From the NCBI GenBank assembly GCA_029582265.1, contig CM055837.1:17212355-17276354 (forward strand): a stretch of DNA of 64,000 nt, in the 5' to 3' direction. A program made the translations under genes and the position numbers. Source of the DNA: Zoroaster sp. YZ-2022. Its lineage: Eukaryota > Echinodermata > Asteroidea > Forcipulatida > Zoroasteridae. Numbering within the stretch: the stretch's first letter is position 1; each line of letters begins with the position of its first letter. The notes under the pieces were generated by a model, which worked only from the letters and a program-made list of their open reading frames with translations, was not told the origin of the DNA and did not search any database. Positions 53,857-64,000 of the stretch are shown one piece after another.

Positions 53857-55989
53857 AATAATATATATTTCACTCATCAGTTTTTACCCAGACCCCACTG
53901 AGCACAAAACAGTAATTTAAGAATTGTGTTATGTTTCATATATAAAGAGAAAAGCAAAATTGTATGCATGTCCGAAAAATGTAACATGAATAACCAGCAT
54001 TTTCCTCTAATGTAGCGTACACATTTCTGAAATTATTTTGTTTGTGCTGAGTAAGTTCTGGGTATAATACAACTGCTGTGAAAAAAAATGATGAGTGAAA
54101 TAAGTAAGGAAATTATGGCATTAAGATTGGGCCCAATACCTCAGAAATGTAACGCCAGTAACCATGAAATTGCCCAATTAGATATTTGGTACTATTTGTT
54201 CTAATATTGAAATAAATGAGCATCTGTTCATGATCCATGTCAGATTAAGAATTGTGTCCAGTAACATTTTCTCTATTAAAAATGGCAACATGTCAAACGG
54301 GAGAACTTCTCATGATGCTTTGTACTATGGTTACATCACATCAATCTCAAAACCAGGTATGCTTTGAGATGATGATTGCGCTCAGTTGCTGTTTGGGCTA
54401 TTACCAATGGAGAAAGCCCCTTTAAAACCCAAGATGTCGTTTTGAATGCATATCAAAGCCGAAACTATTCATCAAAGTGGGGATGAATTGTCTTTATTAA
54501 TATTTAAAAGCATTCAAAGGGGCATATACGTGTCCTAAAATGTAGTATATTCATCTAACGTATATAATACGTGATATGTGGTAATTTTCACTCATACAGA
54601 GGCTCGTTTACTTAAGAATGCCCTTACTTTGAGCGAGCGATATTGGTGTGAGTGTGAGTGTAAGTGTTTGGAACACAGACGTGTTGAAATTGCACGTATA
54701 CCTCTTGGCCCCAACACAATTTGTCTATTTCTCAATATGTTCTTTCACTTAGTCTCAATTAAGCTTTTGCCAAATGATATCATGATTTTCAATGGATCTG
54801 CGCGAGGCCTCATGAGGCACAGGTGCTGGCGCCCATAATGCAAAGCAGCGCGGTTGGCGCCAGGTCATCATAGCATTGGTACCATTAACATTCAAATATT
54901 AATGGTTACCAGGGAATAGGTTTTCCGCTGTCGATTTTTTTTTCAAGTACAAATACAAAATTACAAATTGCCGGAAATTTATTTTCAGGTAGACAAACCC
55001 TTCTTAGGTTTAGCATGGTGTTGAGAAACATAGAAAACAATATGTTTTTTGGAAGGAGGTGGGTGAACGGATTTCAAACGATGGAACTGCAACTGTATCA
55101 TTGTATACGTCTGAAGGTATACGGATAATAAAAATGGCGCCAAGAAATGCCCTATTCTCGGAGGCAAAGAGTATTTTCACCGCTAGAGGGCCAGAGGGTA
55201 AATTTCTGTATAAATTATTGATAGGTTAAAAACAAGCAATCGTTGGTAGATTACGCGTCCAACCAATAACTATTTTGTCAATTTAACCAAAAACACTGGT
55301 TGGATTAAAATGCATATGAAATGCAATATTTATGTATCTTGCAAAATATCCATGCGTCTAGATAGTTTAATTGTTTGAAATACAGTGAAGATTTGGTGTA
55401 CTGTATAAATGTTTAAATTTTTTTTAAACTTCCTACATTGTATATCACAGGACATTTGGCTTTAAGCATGCACTGTTTATTGAGTGCAGAAGCATTTTGC
55501 CCATCATGCTGCAAAGCCCTTCTCCTTGCCCATGTATATATCCCGGACATTAAAAAAGAATTGTGGCGCCCATTTCATTTTGACCGTTGTCAAGTATCTA
55601 TCCATAATTTTTTCCCCGATTACTCTGCGGTATATTAGCTTCACCTGTATGGAAACAGCACGTCCCAGACTGCGTGAGTTTATTGCTTTCGTGTTTATGG
55701 TTTTTCGCACCTGCCTATTTCCTTTTCAAATCATCGTGATAATTCATCCAAGGTTCACGGCATTTTGCAGTATCTTGTTGTGACAACTTGGCCTATATTT
55801 CACTGTTTCCCTCTAAAGATGCACTCGCTTTTCATTAGTTTATAATGTCTAATTATAATGTTTTATAGTGTCTATACTACTATGGCTATAGTAAGATATT
55901 GTAAAAAGTCACTTTCCCCGAACCTCTTTTGTCTCAGAATCAGAAAATTATTAATTTTTTTTTTTTTTTAGACCTCAACTAGTGCTGCA
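53857..55989. other. Dispersed repeat to about 54190, then nothing recognised
   Basis: 54110-54180 has ATTATGGCATTAAGATTGGG and CAATACCTCAGAAATGTAA. The remainder has short frames only. Confidence 0.5.
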
Positions 55990-56440
55990 AGTTTACGGTT
56001 AATATTGTAACCGAGTAACCGAACATAAAATATACGGTTAATTGGTTAACCAAACCGAATTTTAAAAACTTAAAATTCGAAGATGGTAAGTTATTCACTG
56101 TATCTGGTCAATTCTGTGGATTGATTGAAGATATGTTGACAGATTTTGTTTGAGGTTATTGCGCAAAAAAGTTGTTTTCGGATAACCGAACTGTAAACAT
56201 TAACCGAGTAGCCGCAGCGGCGTAGCAAGGACTTTTTCAGTGGGGGAGACTGCTTTTCAGTGGGGACCCCAGGGGTATGGGTTTTTCCCTTTTTTTTGGG
56301 GGGGTGGGCACTATCGGGATTTTTCGTGGGGCACCTGGGGCAACTGGAAATTTGTGGGCACGTGTCCCCCAGGCCCCCGTGGCTACGCCGCTGAGTAGCC
56401 AAACATTCGGTTAACCGAGTAACTGAACAGTCGTTGGAGA
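55990..56440. repeat. GGTTAACCGAGTAACCGAA-rich repeat, interrupted
   Basis: CGGTTA, GGTTAACC, ACCGAGTAACCGAAC and TTCGGTTAACCGAG recur in both orientations at each end, so this looks like an inverted-repeat element. It hosts the insertion at 56215. Confidence 0.55.
56215..56393. mobile_element. hAT-like MITE, GCGGCGTAGC family, copy 1
   Basis: Ends CAGCGGCGTAGC and GGCTACGCCGCTG; AGTAGCCG precedes and AGTAGCCA follows (7 of 8). An 8-bp duplication and CAGNG ends fit the hAT superfamily. Confidence 0.8.
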
Positions 56441-56700
56441 ACTAACATCAACTTAACAAATACAACAACGAATACAGAGGAAACAAACGGCTAGAAATAC
56501 CCGAGACAATTCAACTGACAAGAAAACAAACAAAAATAAGTTATAATACAAACAATATAACAACAGGATGGCAACCGGATGAACCAAGTGAACACAATGG
56601 AAATCCTCACGAAGAAAGAATGCGGTGTGACAATGAAAGATAACTACAATGGGGTCAAATAAATGACTCTCTTACGTTTAACAATCTACGGTACACCTGT

Positions 56701-56873
56701 GGGGCCATTTCATAGAGCTGCTAAGCAGAGAATTTTGCTAAGCAATGTACAACAGACTACCAGCGAAAATGCATACATTTGTATGAAAGTTGGCTGGTAA
56801 CCAAAGAAATCTTCAAAGTAGTTTTTTCTGGTAAGCAATTTTATCTGCTATAAGCAGCTCTATGGAATTGGCC
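56701..56873. mobile_element. Foldback MITE, CATAGAGCTGCTTAGCAG family, copy 1
   Basis: GGGGCCATTTCATAGAGCTG, CTAAGCAGAGAATTTTGCTA on the left; the inverse TAAGCAGCTCTATGGAATTG, GCC on the right. Confidence 0.8.
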
Positions 56874-58880
56874 GCTGTTCTTGGAAAGTCACGTCCTCTC
56901 ACAATGGACAAAATAACCCAGGTTTTGACCCAAACCGTGGAAATAACGCCGGAAAATATTCGCGCTGTATATATAGGCCTACTTGTGCACATGAAATAAG
57001 CCATTTTGTTTCAATCCCAGTGGACCATAAGCTTTTCTTGAGACAAAAGGGATTGGGACAAAACTACTTTTCAGAATATTTTACCTTGGGTTTAGATAAT
57101 AAAACTTATGTTGTTTAGTTTCTTGATGATATAACCTCTCCTTAAATGGGGAAAGGTATAAATTGTTATTTTTGGTTGCTATTTGAGTCCGATGTAAAAA
57201 CAAAAGCGCGCGAGTGTAATTCACGAGCTGTACCTGACTGCAAGATTCACTGACTACCAGATAATCTTTCGCTTCTTTGTAATTTTCAAAAAAACTAAAA
57301 TGTATTCAGTTGTACCTGGCGATGTTATCAAACATCCTGGTGAATAAATATGCCTGAATTGTTTTAGTTTTGCGATTTAGGTAAAATTGCAAGTGAATTA
57401 CAGTTTTCGACATTTGTAAAGATCGAAATTAAAAAATGATTTTTGGTTGAGATGTACTCCTGTCTACTAAAGGAAAAACGTCTATTTAGTAAAAAAATAA
57501 ATAAATCAAAAATAAATAAATCAAAAACCGAAAGAAAAAAAACAGCACCAATAACATTTTATGAAAACTGTGATCATTTTATGACTTTTGAGAATGTCAA
57601 AGGTATTGCTTTGAACGCAAACAGCTGCGGTGAATGTTTTCAGCTATTATTAAATGTTGGATTTTAGTTCTTGTGAAAAAAAGATGATTATATTTCTTCA
57701 TAAGAATGCATTTTGACAGAAGTGACACACACACACTTCAATTAGTTTTGACAATGTGACCTTCCAACCTTCATGCTGATTTGTCAGATCATTGATTGTC
57801 GCGACAGTGTATAGGAAGGACGTTTTCACTTGGTCGTGGTGACCTCAAGAGGGATAGATTACTCTTCGTTTTGGTTATTTGGTGATTGAGGTCAAATGTT
57901 TGCGAGTTTTCTCATTTATTTTGTCTTTTTTAATCACTTTCCCACAAGGACAATTCTGAAGTTGGAGAGGATGTCAAATTTGCTCATCAACGCCACGCCT
58001 CAGAAAGCGAAGCGGGTAAACAGCCAATCTCTTATACACAAACATAGGTTGAATGGAATTGTATACCATTTGTAAAATGTTATATAAATGCATGCATTCT
58101 TTATAGAAATTATATAAATATGTATACAAGCCAATGATGGGAAAGTTTCATATTTTTCAAAAGTGAAAAATGCATTCAGATTTGTTAGTATGCACTAAAA
58201 TTGACATGGATTAAGGTCTCAGATTCATTTCCAATTTGAACTACAGTTTTCAGTTTTATTCAGTTTTTCTTGAAAAATGGCCGACGTATTATCCTCTCGG
58301 GATATTTGGCACAATAACCACAATAACAAGATTTTGTTGAATTTTATTAAAATGACACAATATCGTGACCCGAAGGTCAAATTACAAGGTCAATACAAAA
58401 ATAAGTTACAAAATATACACACAGTAGAATTAAAAAATGTACACGACAAATATAATGCAAAACAAAACAAAGAAAATCGATGCAGTCGCCCCCACCCGAA
58501 AAAAAAAGAAAGAACAAAGATTACTTAGTATTAAAAATTTATAACATAAGGAACAATGCTATTTTTAAATTGACTAGTTACATTAGGAATAACGGAAATG
58601 TTGTGACAATTACGTAGGTTTCTCCCATGACACTCAAGCTTCGTCAAGTTTAGGAGGGGTTTTGTACAGGGTTTTTCAGCAAGCCCATAGGTGAAGCTGC
58701 GACAACGAGCCTCCCTCCTACCAGCCAGCGAGTCAAGCCCGAGTGACATAAGAGATGAGTCATTTTATGCGGGGTATTTATTGCCTAATACATTTTTAGA
58801 AGGCCGTTTTTTTATTTGCTAACCAATGTTATACACAGTCCCTTTAACGGGAAATATATCATTGTTAAATTTCCATTCTA
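56874..58880. other. No gene recognised
   Basis: Frames at 57443 and 58277 are Lys/Asn-rich, low complexity and without domains. Confidence 0.5.
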
Positions 58881-59051
58881 GGCCCAATTACAAAGGTCTA
58901 AGCAGATGCATTTGCTGAGCACAGAATAGGTTACCAGCCAAACTGTCACGTAAAGTATATTGCTTCTGGCTGGTTCTCAGCTACATTTGGCTAAGCAGAT
59001 GCATTTGCTAAGCAATATTTTCTGCTACGTAGCTTAACCAAAATGGGGTCC
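58881..59051. mobile_element. Foldback MITE, same family, copy 2
   Basis: GGCCCAATTACAAAGGTCTA, AGCAGATGCATTTGC at left; TTTTCTGCTACGTAGCTTAA, CCAAAATGGGGTCC at right. More diverged than 56701. Confidence 0.65.
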
Positions 59052-59138
59052 TGCTTTGTACGCGTGTTCACATTCTCTTTGAGAAAAAAGGGGGCGTGGG
59101 TCGACATATATTTTTAAAATCCTCCCCAACCTCAGAAT

Positions 59139-59303
59139 CATTGACGGATCCGGGGGAGGGGCAAAAGCGGGCATGTTCCTCCTCTTTTTATCGCTGTGCA
59201 CGTAAATTTATCATACATTTTTGTGTGCACCCTTTTTGGAAGTGTACCCGCCCTTTTTAGCCATGTGCACCTCCCCCTTTTTGAAACACTGGATCCGCCC
59301 CTA
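59139..59303. mobile_element. hAT-like MITE, GGATCCGCCCC family, copy 2
   Basis: 165 bp with ends CATTGACGGATCCGG and CTGGATCCGCCCCTA. CTCAGAAT flanks it exactly (59131-59138, 59304-59311), an 8-bp duplication as in hAT elements. Confidence 0.85.
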
Positions 59304-59534
59304 CTCAGAATTGTTCTTGTGAGAAAATGATAAAAAATGACAACATACATGCACACAATTAACCTCAATCAACAACCAAGCAAAATTATGTGTAATCTAC
59401 CCATGAGATCACCACAGCCAATTGAAATCGTCCTTGCTACTGTAGCGGCAATGTTCATGATCTGACAAATCAGCATGAAGGTTGTATGACCACTAGAATT
59501 ACTGACCAGTACATTGTCAAAATTAATTGACGTG

Positions 59535-59652
59535 TGTGTAAATGGGTACCTGTGAGGGCAGAGTTTGTTTGATTAGCCAGATATGCGCCAAAATGGCAGC
59601 AATTGACCTGTATACTCCCCAGGGAGCTGAGATGGTTTCAGGAATGATTTAT
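59535..59652 (+). mobile_element. Internal fragment of a body-1 SINE
   Basis: AATGGGTACCTGTGAGGGC through GGAGCTGAGATGGTTTCAGG to ATGATTTATGA, cut where the next SINE begins. Confidence 0.8.
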
Positions 59653-60250
<598 letters not shown>

Positions 60251-60729
60251 GTGCCACTTCTGTCAACTTCCATTCTCACGAAGAAATACAATCATCTTTT
60301 TGACCCAAGACCTGAACTTCGACATTCAATAATAGCTGCAAACGCCCATCCTAGCTGTTTACATAAGTGTATACCTCGGCATTATCAAAAGTCATTAATG
60401 TTTTGATAAAACGTATAAACTGATGATGTTTTTTTAAAGTTTTTTTTTTACATCGCTACTTCTTGGATGTGTTGGTATTTTATCTGAACGTCTGCTAAAT
60501 ATTGACATAATTTGTCGGTTCATGTCGGTAAAAAAACTTTGCCACTCACTCTGAAAATATTGGGTATGCCACTGGGCTGTGTTCGTTCCTACAATGTGGA
60601 TCGTACACCTCAACCAACAGTTTGCTTTTCATTTCAATCTATCATACAAATGTTGACGCAACTACTGTGAAAAAATGATGAAGGAAATATATAAGTAATG
60701 TCAAGAGTGGGCCCAATACCTCAAAAATG
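60251..60729. other. No gene; dispersed repeat from about 60690
   Basis: 60700-60729 carries GTGGGCCCAATACCTC as at 38730 and 54125. Confidence 0.5.
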
Positions 60730-60731
60730 TA

Positions 60732-60951
60732 TACTCTTAAAACTAAAGTGTTGAATCAACCATATAAGAGTGCCAACACTTTATAAAGTTAAATTCAACT
60801 AAAAGAAAGTGTTGAACTAACACAAAGTCAAGTTAAGTCTAACTTTATCAATGTTAATGCAACACTTTCAAAGGTTAAATCCAACTTTAAAAAAAGTTGT
60901 CACTGACCGAACTCTTTAAAATGTTGATTCAACACTTTAGTTTTAAGAGTG
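60732..60951. mobile_element. TA-flanked MITE, AAAGTGTTGAATCAAC family, copy 2
   Basis: 220 bp, TA on both sides, ends ACTCTTAAAACTAAAGTG. Inserted in AAAAATGTA/ACGTGAGTAACC; the empty form AAAAATGTAATGTAAGTAAC is at 38750-38770. Confidence 0.88.
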
Positions 60952-61100
60952 TAACGTGAGTAACCGTGGAATTGTCATACAATTAGCGGAATATACATCA
61001 TTTGTATATTATATGTCTATAAATGCATAAGATGTTAAGAATGAAGAAATAAAATATAGTGAAACAACTTATGACACAGCTTATTCCGCTGTATCGTTTA

Positions 61101-61117
61101 CCCCCCCCCCCCCCCCC
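61101..61117. repeat. Run of 17 C
   Basis: Homopolymer C17 then GCCCGGG. Similar runs at 39790 (16 C) and about 63528 (14 or more G). Confidence 0.9.
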
Positions 61118-61277
61118 GCCCGGGAAAATAATGAAAAAAACTTTCATATTTTGTTTGTATGCATTCCACTGTGGAACTGGATCAAGGTCCGTGTGTGATC
61201 CATTGTTCAGATGGAATAACTTCGTAGGATGATTGCTTACCATTATACGGTCTACCATTTTAAAACCAGGTAAGCTT

Positions 61278-61748
61278 AAGGCCAAAAACAACAAGTCTCC
61301 GGTTTCTGGTCTCTGATTGGAATTCTGCCGTGCTGTGCTTTAAACAACTTTTTCACATTAGCCCGATTTGTGGTGCTTTTCAAACTGCATTGTTTTCATG
61401 ATGATTATTGATTGACAAACTGTTTAAAATCTTTTTCTCTATCGCAGACTGCTTCAAGGACATGCATTCCTGTGAAAATGAAACGTTATCATCAGGATGC
61501 CAAGTGAATCCTGACGTCGTAAAATTCCAGGAATACACCTATCTTTGGTGTCGGACCATGTCATATGTGTTTATAATTGTTTATTTTTTATTTATTTATT
61601 TTTTTGTATATGGGAAATTTGGTCCCCGTGTATACAATGTATCACGTATTTCCCTGTTGGCAAAAAAAAAAGAAAAAAAAAAGCGCGCACCGCACCGATT
61701 TTGAAGCCGACAGATGACCAGAAACCGGAGACTTTGTTTTTGGCCTTA
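61278..61748. mobile_element. Inverted-repeat element, AAGGCC family, copy 2, with extra segment
   Basis: Ends AAGGCCAAAAACAACAAGTC and the inverse of AAGGCCAAAAACAAAGTCTC. In minus orientation it matches copy 1 (17898) on both sides (TTTAAAGCACAGCACGGCAG; AACAGGGAAATACGTG) but holds about 200 bp more in the middle. Directly repeated DNA (CTACCATYTTAAA, ACCAGGTAAGCTT) flanks it at 61252-61277 and 61753-61777. Confidence 0.75.
61388..61605 (+). pseudogene. Exon-like segment inside the inverted-repeat element
   Basis: An acceptor-like tract (AAAATCTTTTTCTCTATCGCAG) precedes an open stretch encoding DCFKDMHSCENETLSSGC then QVNPDVVKF and ending YLWCRTM. The Cys spacing C-x6-C-x8-C followed by x2-NP resembles the first half of a ShKT-type domain, but the last cysteines do not fit and no donor is evident. 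A captured host exon is one explanation; chance is another. Confidence 0.3.
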
Positions 61749-61777
61749 CGGCCTACCATCTTAAACCAGGTAAGCTT

Positions 61778-62299
61778 TAATATAAAAAATCGTTCAGTTT
61801 GTTTTTAAGTTATTACCAAAAATATGAGACAGCAACCGCAATAAAAAATCATCAAGGCTTAGTGTAAGGATAATTGAAGTGGTACCGGTAAGTATTCAAA
61901 TGGACTCTCATTGGGATTAAGAAAAGAATTGATATTGGTGTAGAGTTACCAACACAATTAGCTTTCAATATGTAAAGATGTATCGTCCGTGTTCTTGACT
62001 TTTCACAAACAATTTGCGGCATTCAGTTTTACATAAATTTACACTTCCACCATTTTCGCCTTATAATGACACAATGAAATAAGCCGGAACTTTCACAGGT
62101 TGGTTTATATCCATAACTATATATTGATTCTTAGAAAAGTATGGATGCATTTACAGACATTTTACCGACAGCGTATGCTTGCTTTAAATATATGCCTCAT
62201 TTCTCGAACCATACAGCTTCCGGACGCTATTTGTTCTGCAGCACACTTCGTCAATGGCTTAGAAAATGGCTTAGAAATCTGAAAAGGGGGGTTCTTCGA
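61778..62299. other. No gene; dispersed repeat at about 62070-62130
   Basis: GACACAATGAAATAAGCCGG and ACTTTCACAGGTTGGTTTAT belong to the dispersed family near the 81-bp arrays. Confidence 0.5.
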
Positions 62300-62739
62300 T
62301 AATTAATTCAGTTAAATTTGGCAGTTGGCCTTAGCTTTCGATCCAAACCGGACCTTCATCAGAGGCTTTGACAAAGTACAAACATAAAAAACACATCCAT
62401 TTATAGGGAAAAGGAAAAGCAAAAGATCATGGGGCGGGATCCAAAAAGGCGGGAAAATAGTAGCCAATTAAAGATAAGCATCAGTCTAGAAAAGCCAATA
62501 GGAGTATCACAAGTGAACAAAGGGGGGATTATTGAGCCACAAGTAGATGTGGCAGCTTGTGGTAAAGCTAGGGTAAGGGAGGGATTATTGAGCCACACAA
62601 TAGGTAGAGATGGCAGCTTGTAGTAAAGCTTGGGTAAAAATAGGACAATACACAAAGGGATACAACAAAAGGGCGGGGGTTTACACCATACAGATTGAGG
62701 AGTTGGTGTGTGGGTGTAAATAGTTAAATTAAAATTGTC
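62300..62739 (-). mobile_element. 3' UTR and tail of a second Penelope family
   Basis: Minus strand: CTATTGGCTTTTCTAGACTG, GGATCCCGCCCCATGATC, then the hammerhead-like motif and AAGGCCAACTGCCAAATTTA. A fragment of the same tail is at 15161. Two short related phrases (GGGAGGGATTATTGAGCCAC; GGGGGGATTATTGAGCCAC) repeat at 62521 and 62577. Confidence 0.75.
62328..62366 (-). ncRNA. Hammerhead-like ribozyme motif, second Penelope family
   Basis: GCCT - CTGATGA - A - GGTCC GGTTT GGATC - GAAA - GCTA - AGGC. Stem I GCCT/AGGC is 4 bp, stem II 5 bp with one G-U, stem III AG/CT. All core bases are present, with sequence unrelated to the first family outside the core. Confidence 0.65.
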
Positions 62740-63720
62740 CTAAAAGAGACCGTGAGTTGGATAAAATGTAATAATATACATAAGATAACATAAAGGTAAA
62801 AAATATATCAAGGCAGTTGATAAAATCCAGCAGTGATATAGGTGAATAGTAATAATATAGGTAAAGGTAGCTGGGTTATTTGATACCTGTGTTGATGTTG
62901 AGGCCATATGGTTGAAGTGTTTTGAGTTGATGTATCCAGTGTGACTCCCTAAGTTTGCGATGAGTTCAACATCATTAATGCTATGATTAGGGTCGTTAAA
63001 ATGGATTGCCACAGGGTAGGGTTTTTAGTTTTCACAGAGGAAACATGGTTGGCAAAGCGGAGACACAATTTGGTCTTTGTCTCCCCGAATATTGAATACC
63101 ACATCTTTTACATGAGATTACATATATAACATTGGGTGTGTCACACTTGGATTTAGTTCTGATTGTGTAGGTGAGACCAGTACTGTGGCTTTTCACCTTC
63201 TGAGCAGGTTTGAGATACAAACAGGTTTTGCATCTCGAGCGGGTACAATTAGAGCACCCCTGTGGTGATTCATGATCAGTGACGTTAAGGTCACTGTTGG
63301 TGCTAGGGAGCCTAGCCCGAACCAATATATCACCGAGGTTACGGGGGCGACGGAAAGCAATCAAAGGGGGCTCAGGGATGGCTGAGCGTAACCTATCGGA
63401 GTAGTGTAGAATAGTCGTTATCATTTACGATAGATGAAAGTCTGGGTAATCTGGGGGTGATAAGTAGTGACCAGGGGAACTCTGTTGGGAAGGGTTTTCT
63501 TGTTACCCCAGGTAGCCAAGAGGGTGCTGGGGGGGGGGGGGGTACAGAGGGCCCTGTTGATAGCTAGTTGGACCCTGCGTTTGCTATTACCCCGGGATAC
63601 AAGATGTTGCATCAGTTCAGACTACCGTTTCCTGTATAAGTGGAACAGATACGTCTTATACGGAGGGCTTGACTGTAGGCAATGGCCTCTTTGCAGTGCT
63701 TGGGGTGGCAGCTGAAAGGA
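62740..63720 (-). pseudogene. Penelope-like polyprotein, C-terminal half (broken)
   Basis: Minus-strand pieces in order: RGNSKRRVQLAINRALC, TLLATWGNKKTLPNRVPLV, HYSDRLRSAIPEPPLIAFRR, PRNLGDILVRARLP, a Cys-rich linker GCSNCTRSRCKTCLYL, TYTIRTKSKC and NVIYVISCKRCGIQYSG, which is the start of the GIY-YIG domain. Frame changes lie near 63422 (after FIYRK), at the G14 run near 63528 and after IQYSG. The remainder of the nuclease (AIHFNDPNHSINDVELI) is in another frame at 62900-63012. The RT catalytic motifs are missing, so the copy is 5' truncated or replaced upstream of 63720. Confidence 0.82.
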
Positions 63721-63743
63721 GGTATTGATGAGTGTCAGTGGGT

Positions 63744-63748
<5 letters not shown>

Positions 63749-63810
<62 letters not shown>
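63749..63810. repeat. (TA)n tract
   Basis: About 30 TA units between the Penelope remnant and the tRNA-like piece. Confidence 0.95.
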
Positions 63811-63812
<2 letters not shown>

Positions 63813-63854
63813 GAAACTGACCTGAAATATTACATAAACGGGAAGCGAGTAAAG

Positions 63855-63917
63855 AAAATGTGGCTGATGCCGGACTCGAATTCAACCCGCGACCTCTCGA
63901 ATACCGTACGAGCGCTC
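63855..63917 (-). pseudogene. Damaged tRNA-Thr(GGT)-like sequence
   Basis: Same sequence as 15453-15525 with an insertion in the T arm (GAATTCAACCCGCG), U33 changed, and the 5' acceptor and D arm replaced by TATATA. The AGCGAGTAAAGAAAA flank is also shared, so both are copies of one repeat. Confidence 0.7.
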
Positions 63918-63950
63918 TATATATATTTATATTATTATTTTAACTACAAA

Positions 63951-64000
63951 ATTAATTCAGAAGCAAAGCCTTTCTGGTAATAGTAATTTACAGCTGTGGA
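63951..64000 (-). mobile_element. Fragment of the first Penelope 5' region
   Basis: The minus strand reads TCCACAGCTGTAAATTACTA then CCAGAAAGGCTTTGCTTCTG and AATTAAT, matching 44805-44860 and 45269-45325. The copy runs off the window end. Confidence 0.7.

Overview
This is repeat-dominated intergenic or intronic DNA from a eukaryote, most likely a marine deuterostome invertebrate (an echinoderm such as a sea star is my best guess). The basis is the repeat content: modular tRNA-headed SINEs with LINE-like 3' tails, CR1/L2-type and RTE-type LINE 3' ends, an R2-like LINE with a restriction-like endonuclease, several Penelope-like elements (PLEs) and many miniature inverted-repeat elements. The phylum is inference from memory of such repeats and is not proven. 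I found no intact host protein-coding gene. All long reading frames are transposon remnants, tandem repeats or microsatellites.

Layout. 0.3-3 kb: a composite bounded by inverted copies of one short motif, with 42-bp and 64-bp tandem arrays around a SINE and an R2-type LINE remnant. 3-18 kb: miniature elements, SINE pieces and several short Penelope tails that carry hammerhead-ribozyme-like motifs. 18.8-20.6 kb: the largest of four arrays of an 81-bp repeat (others at 6.4, 34.5 and 40.3 kb) that happens to be open on both strands. 22-32 kb: a CR1-like LINE end, four SINEs, a Penelope 3' fragment and a possible promoter with a splice donor near 24.3 kb. 32-44 kb: a pair of TA-flanked miniature elements, a LINE split by an inverted pair of Penelope tails, more SINEs, and one weak coding-exon candidate. 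44.7-48.7 kb: the most complete Penelope element, preceded by a 464-bp tandem partial copy, with reverse transcriptase and GIY-YIG endonuclease domains. It is broken by frameshifts, a small RTE-like LINE insertion with an 11-bp target duplication, and a 534-bp miniature element. 48.7-64 kb: foldback elements, two elements with 8-bp target duplications (hAT-like), a 360-bp ATT microsatellite, an inverted-repeat element that has gained an exon-like segment, and a second Penelope family on the minus strand with its own hammerhead-like motif.

The most interesting signal is the set of hammerhead-like motifs at the Penelope 3' ends. At least three sequence variants keep the catalytic core while stem II changes in a base-pair-preserving way. 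Short Penelope tails that begin at the 5' edge of this motif, flanked by target duplications of up to 14 bp, behave like a SINE of Penelope origin. Nested insertions give a relative order of events at several loci.
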